Origin: JAHBNG01 sp039028975 | GTDB taxonomy: Bacteria; Chloroflexota; Anaerolineae; Caldilineales; Caldilineaceae | Length of the DNA stretch: 64,000 nucleotides | Reading direction: 5' to 3' | Assembly: GCA_039028975.1 (NCBI GenBank) | Contig: JBCCHB010000004.1 | Location: forward strand, 124,001-188,000 | In this document: piece after piece, positions 17,536 to 27,220 of the stretch | Position numbering within the stretch: position 1 is the first letter of the stretch | Layout: the number at the start of each line of letters is the position of its first letter | The notes under the pieces: model-generated | The model's input: only the letters and a program-made list of their open reading frames with translations | Told to the model about the DNA's origin: nothing | Databases searched by the model: none | Made by a program: the position numbers and the translations under genes

Positions 17536-17850
17536 ATGGTTATACTCAATTGCCCCAATTGTGGGGAACGAAATGTAAGCGAATTTCGGTATGGTGGCGA
17601 GTACAATCCGCGGCCAGCCAATCCACTTGATACAAGCGATGCCGAATGGGCCGACTATATCTTTCTGAAGGAGAACAGGTTCGGCGTACAGAAGGAATGG
17701 TGGTTTCATGCTTCTGGCTGTGGTACTTGGTTTTTGGCGGAGCGTCACACCAAGACAAACCTAGTGGTTAGAACTTATTTCTGGGAAGCAAGCCCAGCCG
17801 GTGAGTCTGGTGGCGAGCCAACAAAGGATGCAGTAGGAGAGGGATCATAA
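17536..17850 (+). CDS. mgdB: N-methylglutamate dehydrogenase subunit B (SoxD-like, zinc site)
   Basis: 104 residues of the sarcosine oxidase delta-subunit family. The zinc ligands expected for the family are present: Cys6 and Cys9 (CPNC), His58 and Cys62 (FHASGC). FRYGGEYNPRP and ERHTKTN are further signatures. It is a small structural subunit of the heterotetramer. It begins 9 bases after mgdA, with TTAGAGGAATTTT upstream, and is followed by mgdC after 2 bases. Confidence 0.9.
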   Translation: MVILNCPNCGERNVSEFRYGGEYNPRPANPLDTSDAEWADYIFLKENRFGVQKEWWFHASGCGTWFLAERHTKTNLVVRTYFWEASPAGESGGEPTKDAVGEGS

Positions 17851-17852
17851 CG

Positions 17853-20792
17853 GTGAGTACAGCAACGATTTCGCCCAATGTAACGAGCGACCAGCCGATG
17901 GGACGGGTACAGGCTTCGCCCAATGAATTAATTGACCGCTCTCGTACCATTAAATTTTATTTTGCGGGCAGGCAATATACAGCCCATCCAGGTGATACCA
18001 TTGCCTCGGCACTGACGGCTCATGGTGTAAAGATATTATCTCGCTCATTTAAGTATCATCGCCCACGGGGCTTGATGGGCTATGGTCATTCACCGGCATC
18101 GATGGTACAGATCGGGAATGAAGTAAGCGTCAATGCATGGACCCGGCTTGTTGAAGATGGGATGGTGGTTGATGCCATCAATGCATGGCCCTCTTTAGAA
18201 AATGATTGGATGAGCATGAGCCAATTGGGTTCGCGCTTTTTGCCCGTTGGCTTCTACTACAAAACCTTTATTCGCCCCCAAAGTCTTTGGCCCCAGTATG
18301 AGAATATGTTGCGCAACATTGCGGGTTTGGGCAAGGTTGACATTGATGCCCCACTGGTTAAAGGGTACGACAAAGAGTACGTCCATGGTGATGTAGCCGT
18401 GATTGGCGGTGGGCCAGCCGGAATGCAAGCAGCCCTGTCCGCGGCTGAATCGGGTGTGCGGGTTATTCTATTTGATGAGAATCCGGCATTGGGCGGTCAT
18501 CTGCTATTTAGCGACCTGTACCAAGAAGAGCTTGACCAGCTCACGTCCGCTGTTAACCAGCACGAGAATATCACCATCTATACTGATACGATTGTCATGG
18601 GTTGGTTTGAAGACAATTGGCTCTACGGAACACGAGGCAAACGGATGTACAAGATCCGGGCCAAAGCGACCATCTTTGCCACCGGTGCCTATGATCAACC
18701 ACCCTTATTTGATAATAATGACCTGCCTGGCATTATGTTGGGGAGCGCGGCCCAACGGTTGCTTCACCTTTACGGTGCGTGTGTAGGCAAACGGATCATG
18801 ATTGTTACCGCGAATGAAGATGGCTGGCAATTGTCTAGGGAACTTCAAGCAGCCGGAATCGAAATTGCTGCCATCGCAGATCATCGCGAAAGCGCCTCAC
18901 CAAGTTCTGAGTTATCTGGTGAGGTTCCCGTCTATTTAGGCCAAACTATTGTTAAGGCAGAAGGAAAGAAGCATGTCACAGCTGCGGTTTTGGCACCAAT
19001 TCGTTCAGAGAGTGGGAACAATTCTGGCACTCGCCAACAGATAGGGTGTGACGCCATTTTCCTCTGTACATCATGGGCACCGGCCAACAGTTTGCTCTAT
19101 CAAGCTGGAGCCACGATTGTCTATGATGAGGCTCGCCGAGAGTTTTTGCCTCAAACTCTGCCTGCTGGCATCTTCGCGGCTGGGCGAGTGGCAGGCACCC
19201 ATTCGGTTGAGACGGAGATAGCCGAGGGAAATCTGGCAGGCCGTAGTGCTGCTGCCTATGCCCGCGGAGGAACACTTCCTGACGCAGCGGAATTTGATAA
19301 GATTGCGGCTTACAAAGCCAAAGAACCGGTGCGCACCTCTGAACATTACCATAGCGTGGGTGAGAAATATGGCAAACGGTTTGTGGATTTAGATGAGGAT
19401 GTCTCTGATAAAGATATTTATACAGCCATCGCTGAAGGCTACAACAGCGTTGAATTATTGAAGCGCTATTCGACCATCTCTATGGGTCCCTCTCAAGGAC
19501 GCTGGTCGAGTATCAACACGATTCACCTGACGGCCGAGCAGAATAATTGGTCGATCGCAGAGACCGGGACGACCACCTCACGACCGCCGGCCCAGCCAAT
19601 TCAATTTGCTTCGTTGGCCGGTCAGATGATGGAGCCAATACGGTATTCTGCTGTCCACTCCTGGCATGAGGCCCAAGGTGCAACCATGATGAATGCTGGG
19701 TTGTGGGAACGCGCCGAACATTACGGGGATCCCCATGCCGAGATCAAGGCAGTCCGCCAAACGGCTGGATTGATTGACGTCTCTACCCTGGGCAAGATCA
19801 AGCTTACAGGGCCGGGTGTACCGGGGCTGCTCAATAAGCTCTACATTAATAAGTGGATGAAGCTGGGTATAGGCCGAGTGCGCTATGGCATCATGTGTAC
19901 CTCGGAAGGGGTCGTCATGGATGATGGCGTCACTGCTCGAATTAGTGAGAACGAGTGGTATATGTCTACCACATCATCGGGAGCGGGGGCAGTATTTGAG
20001 TGGATCCAATGGTGGCTTCAATCCGGTTGGGGAGAGGGGATTCACGCAGCTAGCCTAACGGAAGGTATGTCTGCCTTTAATCTAGCTGGCCCCAATTCGC
20101 GGTTGATTCTGGCCAAGCTAACAGACGAGGATATCTCCAATGAGGCTTTTCCCTACATGCATCTACGTGAGATGCGCGTAGCTGGTGTTCCCAGTCGGGT
20201 GATGCGCATCGGCTTTACGGGCGAGCTTTCTTACGAGATCCATTGCCCATCTAGCTACGCGCTTCATGTCTGGGAAGCACTCATGGAAGCAGGTAGGCCG
20301 GAGGGCATGAAGGCGTTTGGTGTGGAGGCCCAGCGTGTACTGCGTTTGGAGAAGGCCCACATTATCGTTGGTCAAGACACGGATGCGACCAGTGATCCCA
20401 TTTCGGCTGGTCAAGAGTGGGCAGTGAAGCTAGACAAACCTGACTTCCTGGGCCAAAGGTCGATTACGCGCATCGCCAACAATGGGGTCACTGAGATGCT
20501 AACGGGCTTTAAGATGGTGGACAAGGGTGTGACGCCTGAAGAAGGATTGCAGATTGTGACGGATACACCAGTAAGCGAGGCCTGTCCCCTGGGAATCAAA
20601 ATTATTGGATGGGTAACTTCTAGTCGATTCAGTCCTACCTTGAATGAGTCCATCGGCCTTTGCTGGTTACCAATTGAAATGGCCCAACAAGAAGGAACGG
20701 AGTTTACAATTCGACGTGAGGGCAAGTTGATTCGGGCGAAAGTGCATCATGGAGCCTTTGTGGATCCAGATGGTGGACGGTTGAAGAGTTAA
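17853..20792 (+). CDS. mgdC: N-methylglutamate dehydrogenase subunit C (SoxA-like)
   Basis: 979 residues, the normal size of sarcosine oxidase alpha subunits. Domain order: an N-terminal ferredoxin-like fold (about 25-110, YTAHPGDTIASAL, FKYHRPRGLMG), an NAD/FAD-binding domain (VAVIGGGPAGMQAALSAAE near residue 180; TIFATGAYDQPP), and a C-terminal GcvT-like THF-binding domain (about 600-970: HSWHEAQGATMMNAGLW, GFTGELSYEIHCP, FGVEAQRVLRLEKAH). The methyl group is released at the flavin and captured on THF. The GTG start follows GGAGAGGGATCATAACG. Confidence 0.92.
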   Translation: MSTATISPNVTSDQPMGRVQASPNELIDRSRTIKFYFAGRQYTAHPGDTIASALTAHGVKILSRSFKYHRPRGLMGYGHSPASMVQIGNEVSVNAWTRLVEDGMVVDAINAWPSLENDWMSMSQLGSRFLPVGFYYKTFIRPQSLWPQYENMLRNIAGLGKVDIDAPLVKGYDKEYVHGDVAVIGGGPAGMQAALSAAESGVRVILFDENPALGGHLLFSDLYQEELDQLTSAVNQHENITIYTDTIVMGWFEDNWLYGTRGKRMYKIRAKATIFATGAYDQPPLFDNNDLPGIMLGSAAQRLLHLYGACVGKRIMIVTANEDGWQLSRELQAAGIEIAAIADHRESASPSSELSGEVPVYLGQTIVKAEGKKHVTAAVLAPIRSESGNNSGTRQQIGCDAIFLCTSWAPANSLLYQAGATIVYDEARREFLPQTLPAGIFAAGRVAGTHSVETEIAEGNLAGRSAAAYARGGTLPDAAEFDKIAAYKAKEPVRTSEHYHSVGEKYGKRFVDLDEDVSDKDIYTAIAEGYNSVELLKRYSTISMGPSQGRWSSINTIHLTAEQNNWSIAETGTTTSRPPAQPIQFASLAGQMMEPIRYSAVHSWHEAQGATMMNAGLWERAEHYGDPHAEIKAVRQTAGLIDVSTLGKIKLTGPGVPGLLNKLYINKWMKLGIGRVRYGIMCTSEGVVMDDGVTARISENEWYMSTTSSGAGAVFEWIQWWLQSGWGEGIHAASLTEGMSAFNLAGPNSRLILAKLTDEDISNEAFPYMHLREMRVAGVPSRVMRIGFTGELSYEIHCPSSYALHVWEALMEAGRPEGMKAFGVEAQRVLRLEKAHIIVGQDTDATSDPISAGQEWAVKLDKPDFLGQRSITRIANNGVTEMLTGFKMVDKGVTPEEGLQIVTDTPVSEACPLGIKIIGWVTSSRFSPTLNESIGLCWLPIEMAQQEGTEFTIRREGKLIRAKVHHGAFVDPDGGRLKS

Positions 20793-20839
20793 GTGACTCG
20801 TGATTCGTAATTCGTAACGTAACAGGTAATTGAAAGTAG

Positions 20840-21532
20840 ATGAATGTACAACCAACACGCCTCAGCCCACTACATGGGATTCATGTTAGCGCTGGAGCAA
20901 CGATAGTATCGTTAGAGAATTGGCAGGTTGCGACGGCAATTGGTCCGTCAGAGGCAGAGCGTGCAGCGGCATCAACAGGACTGGGCCTTGCGGACTTGTC
21001 GGACCGGGCTAAAATTATGGTCGAAGGCGCCAATGCAGGAGCCCTGCTCAAAGATGTTTTGGGTGGGAATGCTCTGAGCGTTAATCAGATGAGTAAAACC
21101 GGAGGTAGCCTCTACGTGGCTAGCCTGCGTCAGGATCGATTCTATGTTAGCGGAAGGACCGGCGCGGAATCGGATCTGCTGACTAAGCTCAATGATGCAG
21201 CGGCCGAATCCAGTGGCTTGATTACCGTGACTGATGAGACGGATGCCCGCTCAGAGCTGCTGCTGATTGGCCCTAACGCATCAACCTGCTTGAGTCGGGT
21301 CTGTGCCTTAGATTTTCATGAAGACGTCTTCCCAACTTTGACAGCCAAGCAGACCAGCGTTGCCAAAATCCGTCAGTTGGTTCTACGCTGCGATAATGAG
21401 GATACGCCAGCTTATATTGTCAGCGGTGGTCAGTCCAACGCAATTTATTTGTGGAAAACGCTGTTAGATGCTGGCCATGATTTGCAGATGCAGGCCATTG
21501 GGCGCGAGGCAGTACATGCACTTTGGGCATGA
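20840..21532 (+). CDS. mgdD: N-methylglutamate dehydrogenase subunit D (SoxG-like)
   Basis: 230 residues of the sarcosine oxidase gamma-subunit family: GLADLSDRAKIMVEGANAGALLKDVL, and a C-terminal GGQSNAIYLWKTLLDAGHDLQMQAIGREAVHALW. It is a non-catalytic subunit related to GcvT. The start MNVQPTRLSPLHG is weakly supported by GTAATTGAAAGTAG upstream. It completes the mgdABCD set and is followed by a 278-base promoter-type gap before the transporter genes. Confidence 0.85.
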   Translation: MNVQPTRLSPLHGIHVSAGATIVSLENWQVATAIGPSEAERAAASTGLGLADLSDRAKIMVEGANAGALLKDVLGGNALSVNQMSKTGGSLYVASLRQDRFYVSGRTGAESDLLTKLNDAAAESSGLITVTDETDARSELLLIGPNASTCLSRVCALDFHEDVFPTLTAKQTSVAKIRQLVLRCDNEDTPAYIVSGGQSNAIYLWKTLLDAGHDLQMQAIGREAVHALWA

Positions 21533-21810
21533 ATAAACAGCGCTATTATAAACAAACCGATATTCTTGAAAAGTTGCTCAAAGGAGGCTGCTAACCGACC
21601 CAAATCGCTTACCGTTTCTGTCTATGAGTGTGAAGGCTAGAATTTCTATCTCCCCCTCCTGCTTTGCGCTTGTTGCAGTTTAAATCACACTTATCCACTC
21701 TTTATTTTCGTGTTCATCAAGCAAAAAGTGTGCAAAACACCATGGTCCCCCTTAGCATATCTAGCGATTGCACACCCCGCTGCAGTGAACCACATTTCCA
21801 GGAGATTCAG

Positions 21811-22830
21811 ATGAAAAAAAATATTTTATTAAGCCTTTTCTTGATTGCTATGTTAGCAATGACTGCGTGTGCGCCTGTAGCAGCGCCAGCCGGAGATTCA
21901 GGAGATGCCGGCAGCGGTGAAGAGATGTCCGGTAGTGATGATGGCGATTCTATGGCCATGAGCGAGGAGCCACTGGTTATTGCCACCCACAACTGGTCTA
22001 GCCAGATTGTTATGTCCCACGTGGTTGGTATGATGTATGAAGAGATGGGCTACAATGTCGAGTTCACGCCCACGGACTCACAGGCTGTCTACGAAGCCAT
22101 CCGCCTGGGTGATGTAACCTTTGAACTGGAAGTTTGGGAAGGCGCTTTTGGCCAATCATTCAAAGAAGCGATGGAAAAGGGTGGCCTGATTGATGCAGGG
22201 GATCACAATGCAATCACGCGAGAAGAGTGGTGGTACCCTAAATATGTTGAAGAGCTCTGCCCTGGTTTGCCCGACTGGGAGGCACTTAATGCTTGTGCAG
22301 AGCAGTTCTCTACGCCCGAGACTGCACCCAAAGGCCGTTTCTTGGCTGGCCCAGCGGATTGGTTGAAGCAGGATCAAGAACGCGTAGACGCGCTAGGCAT
22401 GAACTTTGAGATTGTCAACGCTGGTTCTGCTGCAGCACTATGGGCCGAGTTAGCCTCTGCTTCTGAGCAGGGTGCACCCATTGTTCTCTTTAACTGGACG
22501 CCTAACTTTATCGAAGCTGTTTATGAAGGTGCCTTTATCGAATTCCCTGCCTACGAAGATGGTTGTAAGGACGATCCCGCTTGGGGTATGAACGCCGAGA
22601 TGACCCACGATTGTGGCAATCCTGCTGATGGTTACCTCAAAAAGGCAGCTTGGGAAGGCATGGAAGCCGAATGGCCAGAGGCATTTGCTGTATTACAGAA
22701 GATCGACTTCAACAATGCCCAGATCGCTCAGATGGCCGCTTTGGTAGACATCGATGAGCTGGAGCCAGAAGAAGCTGCTGCCCAGTGGTTTGAAGAGAAC
22801 CGAGACGTTTGGGAAGCCTGGACTCAGTAA
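21811..22830 (+). CDS. tmoX: TmoX-like substrate-binding lipoprotein (TMAO/betaine type)
   Basis: 339 residues. I start at 21811 (MKKNILLSLFLIAML...AMTACAP) because it gives a lipoprotein signal with lipobox TAC and GGAG lies just upstream; an ATG at 21664 would bury it. A Ser/Gly/Asp-rich linker precedes a glycine-betaine-type binding domain (OpuAC): VIATHNWSSQIV, FELEVWEGAF, EEWWYPKYVEELCPGLPDW and FNWTPNFIEAVYEG. Aromatic-rich segments suit a quaternary or N-oxide ligand. With tmoV, tmoW, tdm and tmm nearby, TMAO is the likely substrate; glycine betaine or choline cannot be excluded. Confidence 0.82.
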   Translation: MKKNILLSLFLIAMLAMTACAPVAAPAGDSGDAGSGEEMSGSDDGDSMAMSEEPLVIATHNWSSQIVMSHVVGMMYEEMGYNVEFTPTDSQAVYEAIRLGDVTFELEVWEGAFGQSFKEAMEKGGLIDAGDHNAITREEWWYPKYVEELCPGLPDWEALNACAEQFSTPETAPKGRFLAGPADWLKQDQERVDALGMNFEIVNAGSAAALWAELASASEQGAPIVLFNWTPNFIEAVYEGAFIEFPAYEDGCKDDPAWGMNAEMTHDCGNPADGYLKKAAWEGMEAEWPEAFAVLQKIDFNNAQIAQMAALVDIDELEPEEAAAQWFEENRDVWEAWTQ

Positions 22831-23048
22831 GATCGACCTGACAACAAAAGACCGAGTTAAGACTTGGTAGGTTTCTCATCGACTTTCTGATATAATCAGT
22901 AGGCTACAGTGCATAGTAAGTCAGGGGTTTCTCCCTTCTGCATTGTGGCTTGCTGATTATGTATATTAGGGCCAAGAGGTTCAGATATGACGAAAGTCCA
23001 AGTATCGTCAGAGTTACAAATTGAAACTGAGCAGTTTCTAAATCGACT

Positions 23049-23393
23049 TTGGCTCAACATCTAGAAGTAGTCATACCGGAAATTTCAGATTATGAAGTCC
23101 ATTGTGAACTAGTACGCTCCAGGAAAACGATTGGGTTCCGACGTCTCGATGAGTTCAAAGCCACCCTTGCCTACTTACCCCTTTCAACCGAAGCCTTGCT
23201 GCAGGCCGCTCACTTTTGGGCCGAAGCCCGACAGTAAGGATATCCAGCTGCTCATGACTACGCCCTTGATGGCGATGTTATCCTCGCCGCCCAAGCTTCA
23301 CTACTCAGTGGGAATGGCTATGAAGTCGTTGTTGCGACGACAAATGTCAAACATCTCAAGCGCTTTGTCGACCTAAATCGTGGCAAGAGATAA
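23049..23393 (+). pseudogene. Decayed PIN-domain (VapC-type) toxin
   Basis: One reading frame from 23049 to 23393 is broken by an in-frame TAA at 23235-23237. Before it: ISDYEVHCELVRSRK and AYLPLSTEALLQAAHFWAEA. After it: DYALDGDVILAAQASLL and VVVATTNVKHLKRFVD. Together these are the central and C-terminal PIN motifs. The N-terminal LIDT-type aspartate segment is missing. A 25-codon fragment at 22987 (MTKVQVSSEL) may be the remains of the antitoxin. Confidence 0.75.
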
Positions 23394-23568
23394 CGTTTTC
23401 AGATGAGAAGGAATAATCGCTTATTCATGACTCGTTTTGCCGACTAGTCCTCAAATCAGCACCCTTTTTTCCGCAATTATTATAGACCTAAAAGCAGCTC
23501 ACATTGACTGAAAGACGCGGCTGTTACAACCTACAGATACTCTTCCCTCTGGGTCGGAGTCCGAATTA

Positions 23569-24609
23569 ATGAGTGAAAAAGAAAAATTTATCTCCTGCCA
23601 GAACCTTTGGAAAATCTACGGTCCCCAGCCAGAAGCTTTTTTGAGGCAGAATGGCGGCCAACCAACCGATGAACAATTGACCGACACGGGCCATTTGGCT
23701 GCCGTCAATGATGTAAGCCTAGACGTTTATAAGGGTGAAACGCTGATAGTGATGGGACTATCTGGCTCTGGTAAATCGACGCTGTTGCGTTGCCTCTCGC
23801 GTCTAGTGGAGCCAACGGCTGGTGACATCACTATCGAAGGGCGCGCTCTGCGCTCTATGAGCAAAAAAGAGCTGATTGCCTTGCGCCGCACCAAGATGGG
23901 CATGGTCTTTCAACACTTTGCGCTTCTGCCCCACAAAACTGTCTTGGAAAACGTTATGTTCCCCTTGGAAGTGCAGGGAGTCAAACGATCGGAGCGGGTT
24001 TCTGCGGCCCGTGAACTACTCAAAACGGTAAGTTTAGAAGGCCGCGACAACCACTATCCGCGGCAGCTTTCGGGCGGTCAGCAGCAGAGAGTAGGGATTG
24101 CCCGCTCATTGGCAGTTAAGCCAGACATCTGGTTTCTAGATGAGCCATTCTCGGCGCTCGATCCACTGATCCGAACAGAGATGCAGGATGAGTTTATACG
24201 ACTGCGCGAGACACTGGGCAAGACGATTATGTTCATCACCCATGACTTTGACGAAGCGCTGAGGTTGGCGGACCGAATCGCCATTATGAACCACGGACGG
24301 GTAGAACAGTTGGATACGCCCGATCAGATCGTATTACATCCTGCCACCGAATATATCGCTAAGTTCACCAACAATATCGCCAAGTCCCAGTTCTTGACTG
24401 TCGAAGCGCTGACCGAGCCATTCGCTCCTTCAGATAGTACAGAATCATTTGCTACCGATGAAGAGCCATTGCGTAAAGGAGAACGACTTGCCAGTGTGGC
24501 CAATCGAATCTTGAATGCCACTAAAGACGCTTTGCCTGTTGTAGATGAGGCTGGTCAGCCGTTTGGGATGTTGCATTGCAAAGGTGCTTTGCAGACATTG
24601 TTGGAATAA
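23569..24609 (+). CDS. tmoV: TmoV-like ABC transporter ATPase (quaternary amine/TMAO type)
   Basis: 346 residues. Walker A GLSGSGKST at about 64-72, Q-loop GMVFQHFALLPHKTVLEN, signature LSGGQQQRVGIARS near 167, Walker B IWFLDEPFSALDPL near 187, and an H-loop FITHDFDEALRLADR. The C-terminal ~80 residues (ALPVVDEAGQPFGMLHCKGA) look like a shortened regulatory/CBS-like tail, as in OpuA/ProV. It would energise TmoX/TmoW uptake. It is separated from tmoX by 738 bases of toxin remnants and from tmoW by 4.6 kb. Confidence 0.87.
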   Translation: MSEKEKFISCQNLWKIYGPQPEAFLRQNGGQPTDEQLTDTGHLAAVNDVSLDVYKGETLIVMGLSGSGKSTLLRCLSRLVEPTAGDITIEGRALRSMSKKELIALRRTKMGMVFQHFALLPHKTVLENVMFPLEVQGVKRSERVSAARELLKTVSLEGRDNHYPRQLSGGQQQRVGIARSLAVKPDIWFLDEPFSALDPLIRTEMQDEFIRLRETLGKTIMFITHDFDEALRLADRIAIMNHGRVEQLDTPDQIVLHPATEYIAKFTNNIAKSQFLTVEALTEPFAPSDSTESFATDEEPLRKGERLASVANRILNATKDALPVVDEAGQPFGMLHCKGALQTLLE

Positions 24610-24724
24610 GCCTATTTATCAACATTCGAATCCAATGCCTTTCTTCTGTCAAACATGATATAATGTTGATATGTAGTCAACACAGTAGCGAAGTGAAGTT
24701 TTTGGTGCATGGAGATAGAGAACG

Positions 24725-24906
24725 ATGACTCAGATTTCTGCCAAAGAGGCGATAATATCATCATTGTCGGTACAGATGGTGCAGCATTTAAGCTAGCCGC
24801 GTTGCCAAGAGTTCCTAAACCTATGCTTGGGAGCGCTAAAGGGTTAGTTCATCTAGGCCCTGATTTTGATGATCCAATCGAGGGTTTTGAGGACTGTATG
24901 CCGTGA
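24725..24906 (+). pseudogene. Internally deleted VapB-type antitoxin
   Basis: The ATG at 24725 gives MTQISAKEA, a typical Phd/VapB antitoxin N-terminus. The C-terminal part (RGDNIIIVGTDGAAFKL, PKPMLGSAKGLVHLGPDF) is in another frame and ends at 24906. About 20-25 family residues between the two are missing. It overlaps the toxin start (GTGA), as in intact vapBC pairs. Confidence 0.6.
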
Positions 24907-25341
24907 AGATTCTGCTCGATTCACATGCTTTTCTCTGGTTCATCGCTGGTGATTCGCAGGTCAATACCTATAGCAAACAGCTTATAGAGAGTCCAGACAA
25001 TGAGCGATTTCTTAGTTTCGCCAGCATCTGGGAAATAACGATCAAATCCAGCCTTGGTAAGTTAGTGGTTCCAACACCTCCGAGCAAGCTAATCCAAGAA
25101 TATGTCTGGCCTAACGCAATTGAGTTACTTCCCATAATCCCTGAGCATCTGGATACACTTCATGATCTCCCCTATCATCACAAAGATCCCTTCGATCGCC
25201 TTAATTATTGCACAGGCAATGTGTGATGAGATTGTCCTGATTACTCGAGATCCGGATTTTAGCAATTATGAAGTTGAGTTGGCTTGGGCAGAGCCTGAAC
25301 CACCTTCATTGAATGGCTCTATACATCAAACAGATGAATAA
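24903..25341 (+). pseudogene. Frameshifted VapC-type PIN-domain toxin
   Basis: The GTG start gives MKILLDSHAFLWFIAGD, with PIN aspartate and ASIWEITIKSSLGKL, then HHKDPFDRL. Here one base too many near 25204 shifts the frame; the remainder IIAQAMCDEIVLITRDPDF continues in the next frame to the stop at 25341. All PIN acidic positions (Asp6, Glu in SIWE, Asp in DPFD and RDPDF) would be restored by a single-base correction, so a sequencing error is also possible. Confidence 0.75.
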
Positions 25342-25366
25342 GCGTTGAGCTAATTGAATTCAATAG

Positions 25367-26092
25367 ATGAATATACTTATACTTCAACATATCAATATCG
25401 AAGACCCCGGCTATATCAAAGATCTGATGCTGGCTGATGGTTGGAAACTCACAACCGTTGAATTGGATGAGGGTGAGACTATTCCGGCAGACCTGTCTGT
25501 CTATGATGCCATGTTCTGCATGGGCGGTCCTATGGATACGTGGATGGAGGACGAGTATCCGTGGCTGATTGATGAGAAAGAGCGATTAAACGAGTTTATT
25601 GTTGAGCTGGAAAAGCCTTTTTTGGGGTTTTGTCTGGGCGCTCAACTGTTGGGTGAAGTGGTTGGGGGACAAGTTGTTCGCTCGGATGTGCCAGAGATTG
25701 GCATGCTGGATGTGATGTTGACGCCGAATAAAAGCAACGACGCTATCTTTTCCGATTACCCACACACAGTTAAAGCCTTACAGTGGCACTCGTACGAGGT
25801 ACAGGGGCTGGAATCCAACCCAAATGTGACGCTTCTTGCTTCTTCGCCAACCACCAAATACCAGATTTTCAAATATAAGGATCATGCCTACGGCATCCAA
25901 TTTCACATTGAAGTGAAAGACGACACGGTTCTCGAATGGGGCTGCGTGCCAGAATATAAGTCGGCACTGGAAACAAGCCTCGGTCCCAATGCATTGCAGA
26001 GCTTTGATGAACAAGCTCAAGCAAACATGGCCAACATGAATCGTTGTGCCACCATGCTTTACGAAAATATGAAACGTATGATTGAGGCGTAA
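25367..26092 (+). CDS. Class-I glutamine amidotransferase-like protein
   Basis: 241 residues with the GATase1 triad: Cys89 in FLGFCLGAQLLGE, His180 and Glu182 in YGIQFHIEVKDD; FCMGGPMDTW is the usual oxyanion-side loop. Stand-alone members hydrolyse glutamine or gamma-glutamyl amides, or are GMP-synthase-like. In this locus hydrolysis of gamma-glutamyl amides would be chemically relevant, but no motif fixes the substrate. It starts ATGAATATACTTATAC after the vapC remnant without a clear ribosome site. Confidence 0.82.
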   Translation: MNILILQHINIEDPGYIKDLMLADGWKLTTVELDEGETIPADLSVYDAMFCMGGPMDTWMEDEYPWLIDEKERLNEFIVELEKPFLGFCLGAQLLGEVVGGQVVRSDVPEIGMLDVMLTPNKSNDAIFSDYPHTVKALQWHSYEVQGLESNPNVTLLASSPTTKYQIFKYKDHAYGIQFHIEVKDDTVLEWGCVPEYKSALETSLGPNALQSFDEQAQANMANMNRCATMLYENMKRMIEA

Positions 26093-26140
26093 CACGTAAT
26101 TCGCAACCTCTCACCCGCAAGAATTACGATCTAACTGCGG

Positions 26141-26158
26141 GTCACATTTCAATGTGAC
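26141..26158. repeat. Palindrome GTCACATTTCAATGTGAC
   Basis: An 18-base palindrome related to the pair at 12811-12900, in the spacer before the sulfurtransferase gene. Confidence 0.65.
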
Positions 26159-26258
26159 GAGCATCAGAGGTCCCATGTCACCATTTGAAACTTACAGAAC
26201 ACTCTATATTTGTCCGATTTTAAATCGGAGCTGCTATTTCACCTAGACAACCAATCTC

Positions 26259-27086
26259 ATGACAACCCATTTAATCGAAACCAACTGGCTACAAGAGCAC
26301 TTAAATGATGCTTCGTTACGAGTCTTCGACTGCACAGTATTTCTCAACCCAGGTCCCAATGGGTATGAGGTTGAAAGCGGTCGTACAAGCTGGGAAGAGG
26401 CGCATATCCCTGGGAGTGGCTTCCTGGATCTGGTGAAGGAGCTTTCAGATCCAGAGTCAAAATTGGGCTTTACGATGCCATCTACTGAGCAATTTTCTGC
26501 AGCAATGTCGCGACATGGGGTTAATGGCAGCACCCAGGTTATCCTATATGATCAGACCAACACCATTTGGGCGACTAGGGTTTGGTGGATGCTCCGGGCC
26601 TTTGGCTTCGACAGGGCAGCGATTCTGGATGGCGGCTGGCAGAAGTGGCAGCAGGAAGCTCGACCGATATCCACAGCCCCCTCGGACTACCCACCTGGCA
26701 ATTTCGTTGCCACTCCACGCCCCGAGCTAATTGCGTCCAAAGAAGATGTGCTTGCAGCCATGAATGCTGGCTCAACGTGCCTGCTCAACACCTTGAACAC
26801 CAAAAGCTACCAAGCCAAACGCATTCCCGGCAGCAAGAACTTATACTATGGGGACTTGCTCGATCCAGAGACTCATGCTTATCTGCCATTGGAGACACTA
26901 AGAGAACGGTTTGCCCAAATTGGGACAAAGGTTGACGACCGAATCATCACCTATTGTGGCGGCGGGATTGGGGCCAGCAGCAATGCATTTATTTTGACCC
27001 TGCTTGGAGCCGAAAATGTAGCAGTGTATGATGGTTCTATGTCAGAGTGGACAGCTGATGAGTCTCTACCTGTGGAAGCAGGGTAA
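26259..27086 (+). CDS. Thiosulfate/3-mercaptopyruvate sulfurtransferase
   Basis: 275 residues with two rhodanese domains, the SseA/TST layout. Domain 1: LRVFDCTVFL, HIPGSGFLDL, VILYDQTNTIWATRVWWMLR. Domain 2: catalytic Cys233 in the loop YCGGGIGAS after RIPGSKNLYYGDLLDP. The loop CGGGIGA differs from both CRKGVTA (thiosulfate) and CGSGVTA (mercaptopyruvate), so the donor is uncertain. Its placement between transporter genes has no obvious link to methylamines. Confidence 0.9.
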   Translation: MTTHLIETNWLQEHLNDASLRVFDCTVFLNPGPNGYEVESGRTSWEEAHIPGSGFLDLVKELSDPESKLGFTMPSTEQFSAAMSRHGVNGSTQVILYDQTNTIWATRVWWMLRAFGFDRAAILDGGWQKWQQEARPISTAPSDYPPGNFVATPRPELIASKEDVLAAMNAGSTCLLNTLNTKSYQAKRIPGSKNLYYGDLLDPETHAYLPLETLRERFAQIGTKVDDRIITYCGGGIGASSNAFILTLLGAENVAVYDGSMSEWTADESLPVEAG

Positions 27087-27120
27087 CCTGGCTCCTTTCG
27101 CTATGAATCTTTTGGTAATC

Positions 27121-27173
27121 GTTCAGCCCCCTGAGCTTGTCGAAGGGGTGCATCGGCTTCGACAAGCTCAGCC
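27121..27173 (+). repeat. Interspersed palindromic repeat (GAGCTTGTCGAAG type), copy 2
   Basis: Almost identical to the reverse complement of 12191-12242. It contains CCCCTGAGCTTGTCGAAGGGG followed by CGGCTTCGACAAGCTCAGCCG. It fills the region just before the P-type ATPase start. Confidence 0.85.
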
Positions 27174-27220
27174 GACCAGGGGGAGTGAACGGCTGCATTT
27201 TCGGAACAGCGCTCTTGAGC

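Noticed and set aside
21664..21810. Longer N-terminus for the TmoX-like protein
   Set aside because: Would bury a clear lipoprotein signal sequence and lipobox; GGAG precedes the ATG at 21811.
27137..27220. Upstream start for the P-type ATPase
   Set aside because: Lies within an interspersed palindromic repeat also found at 12191.
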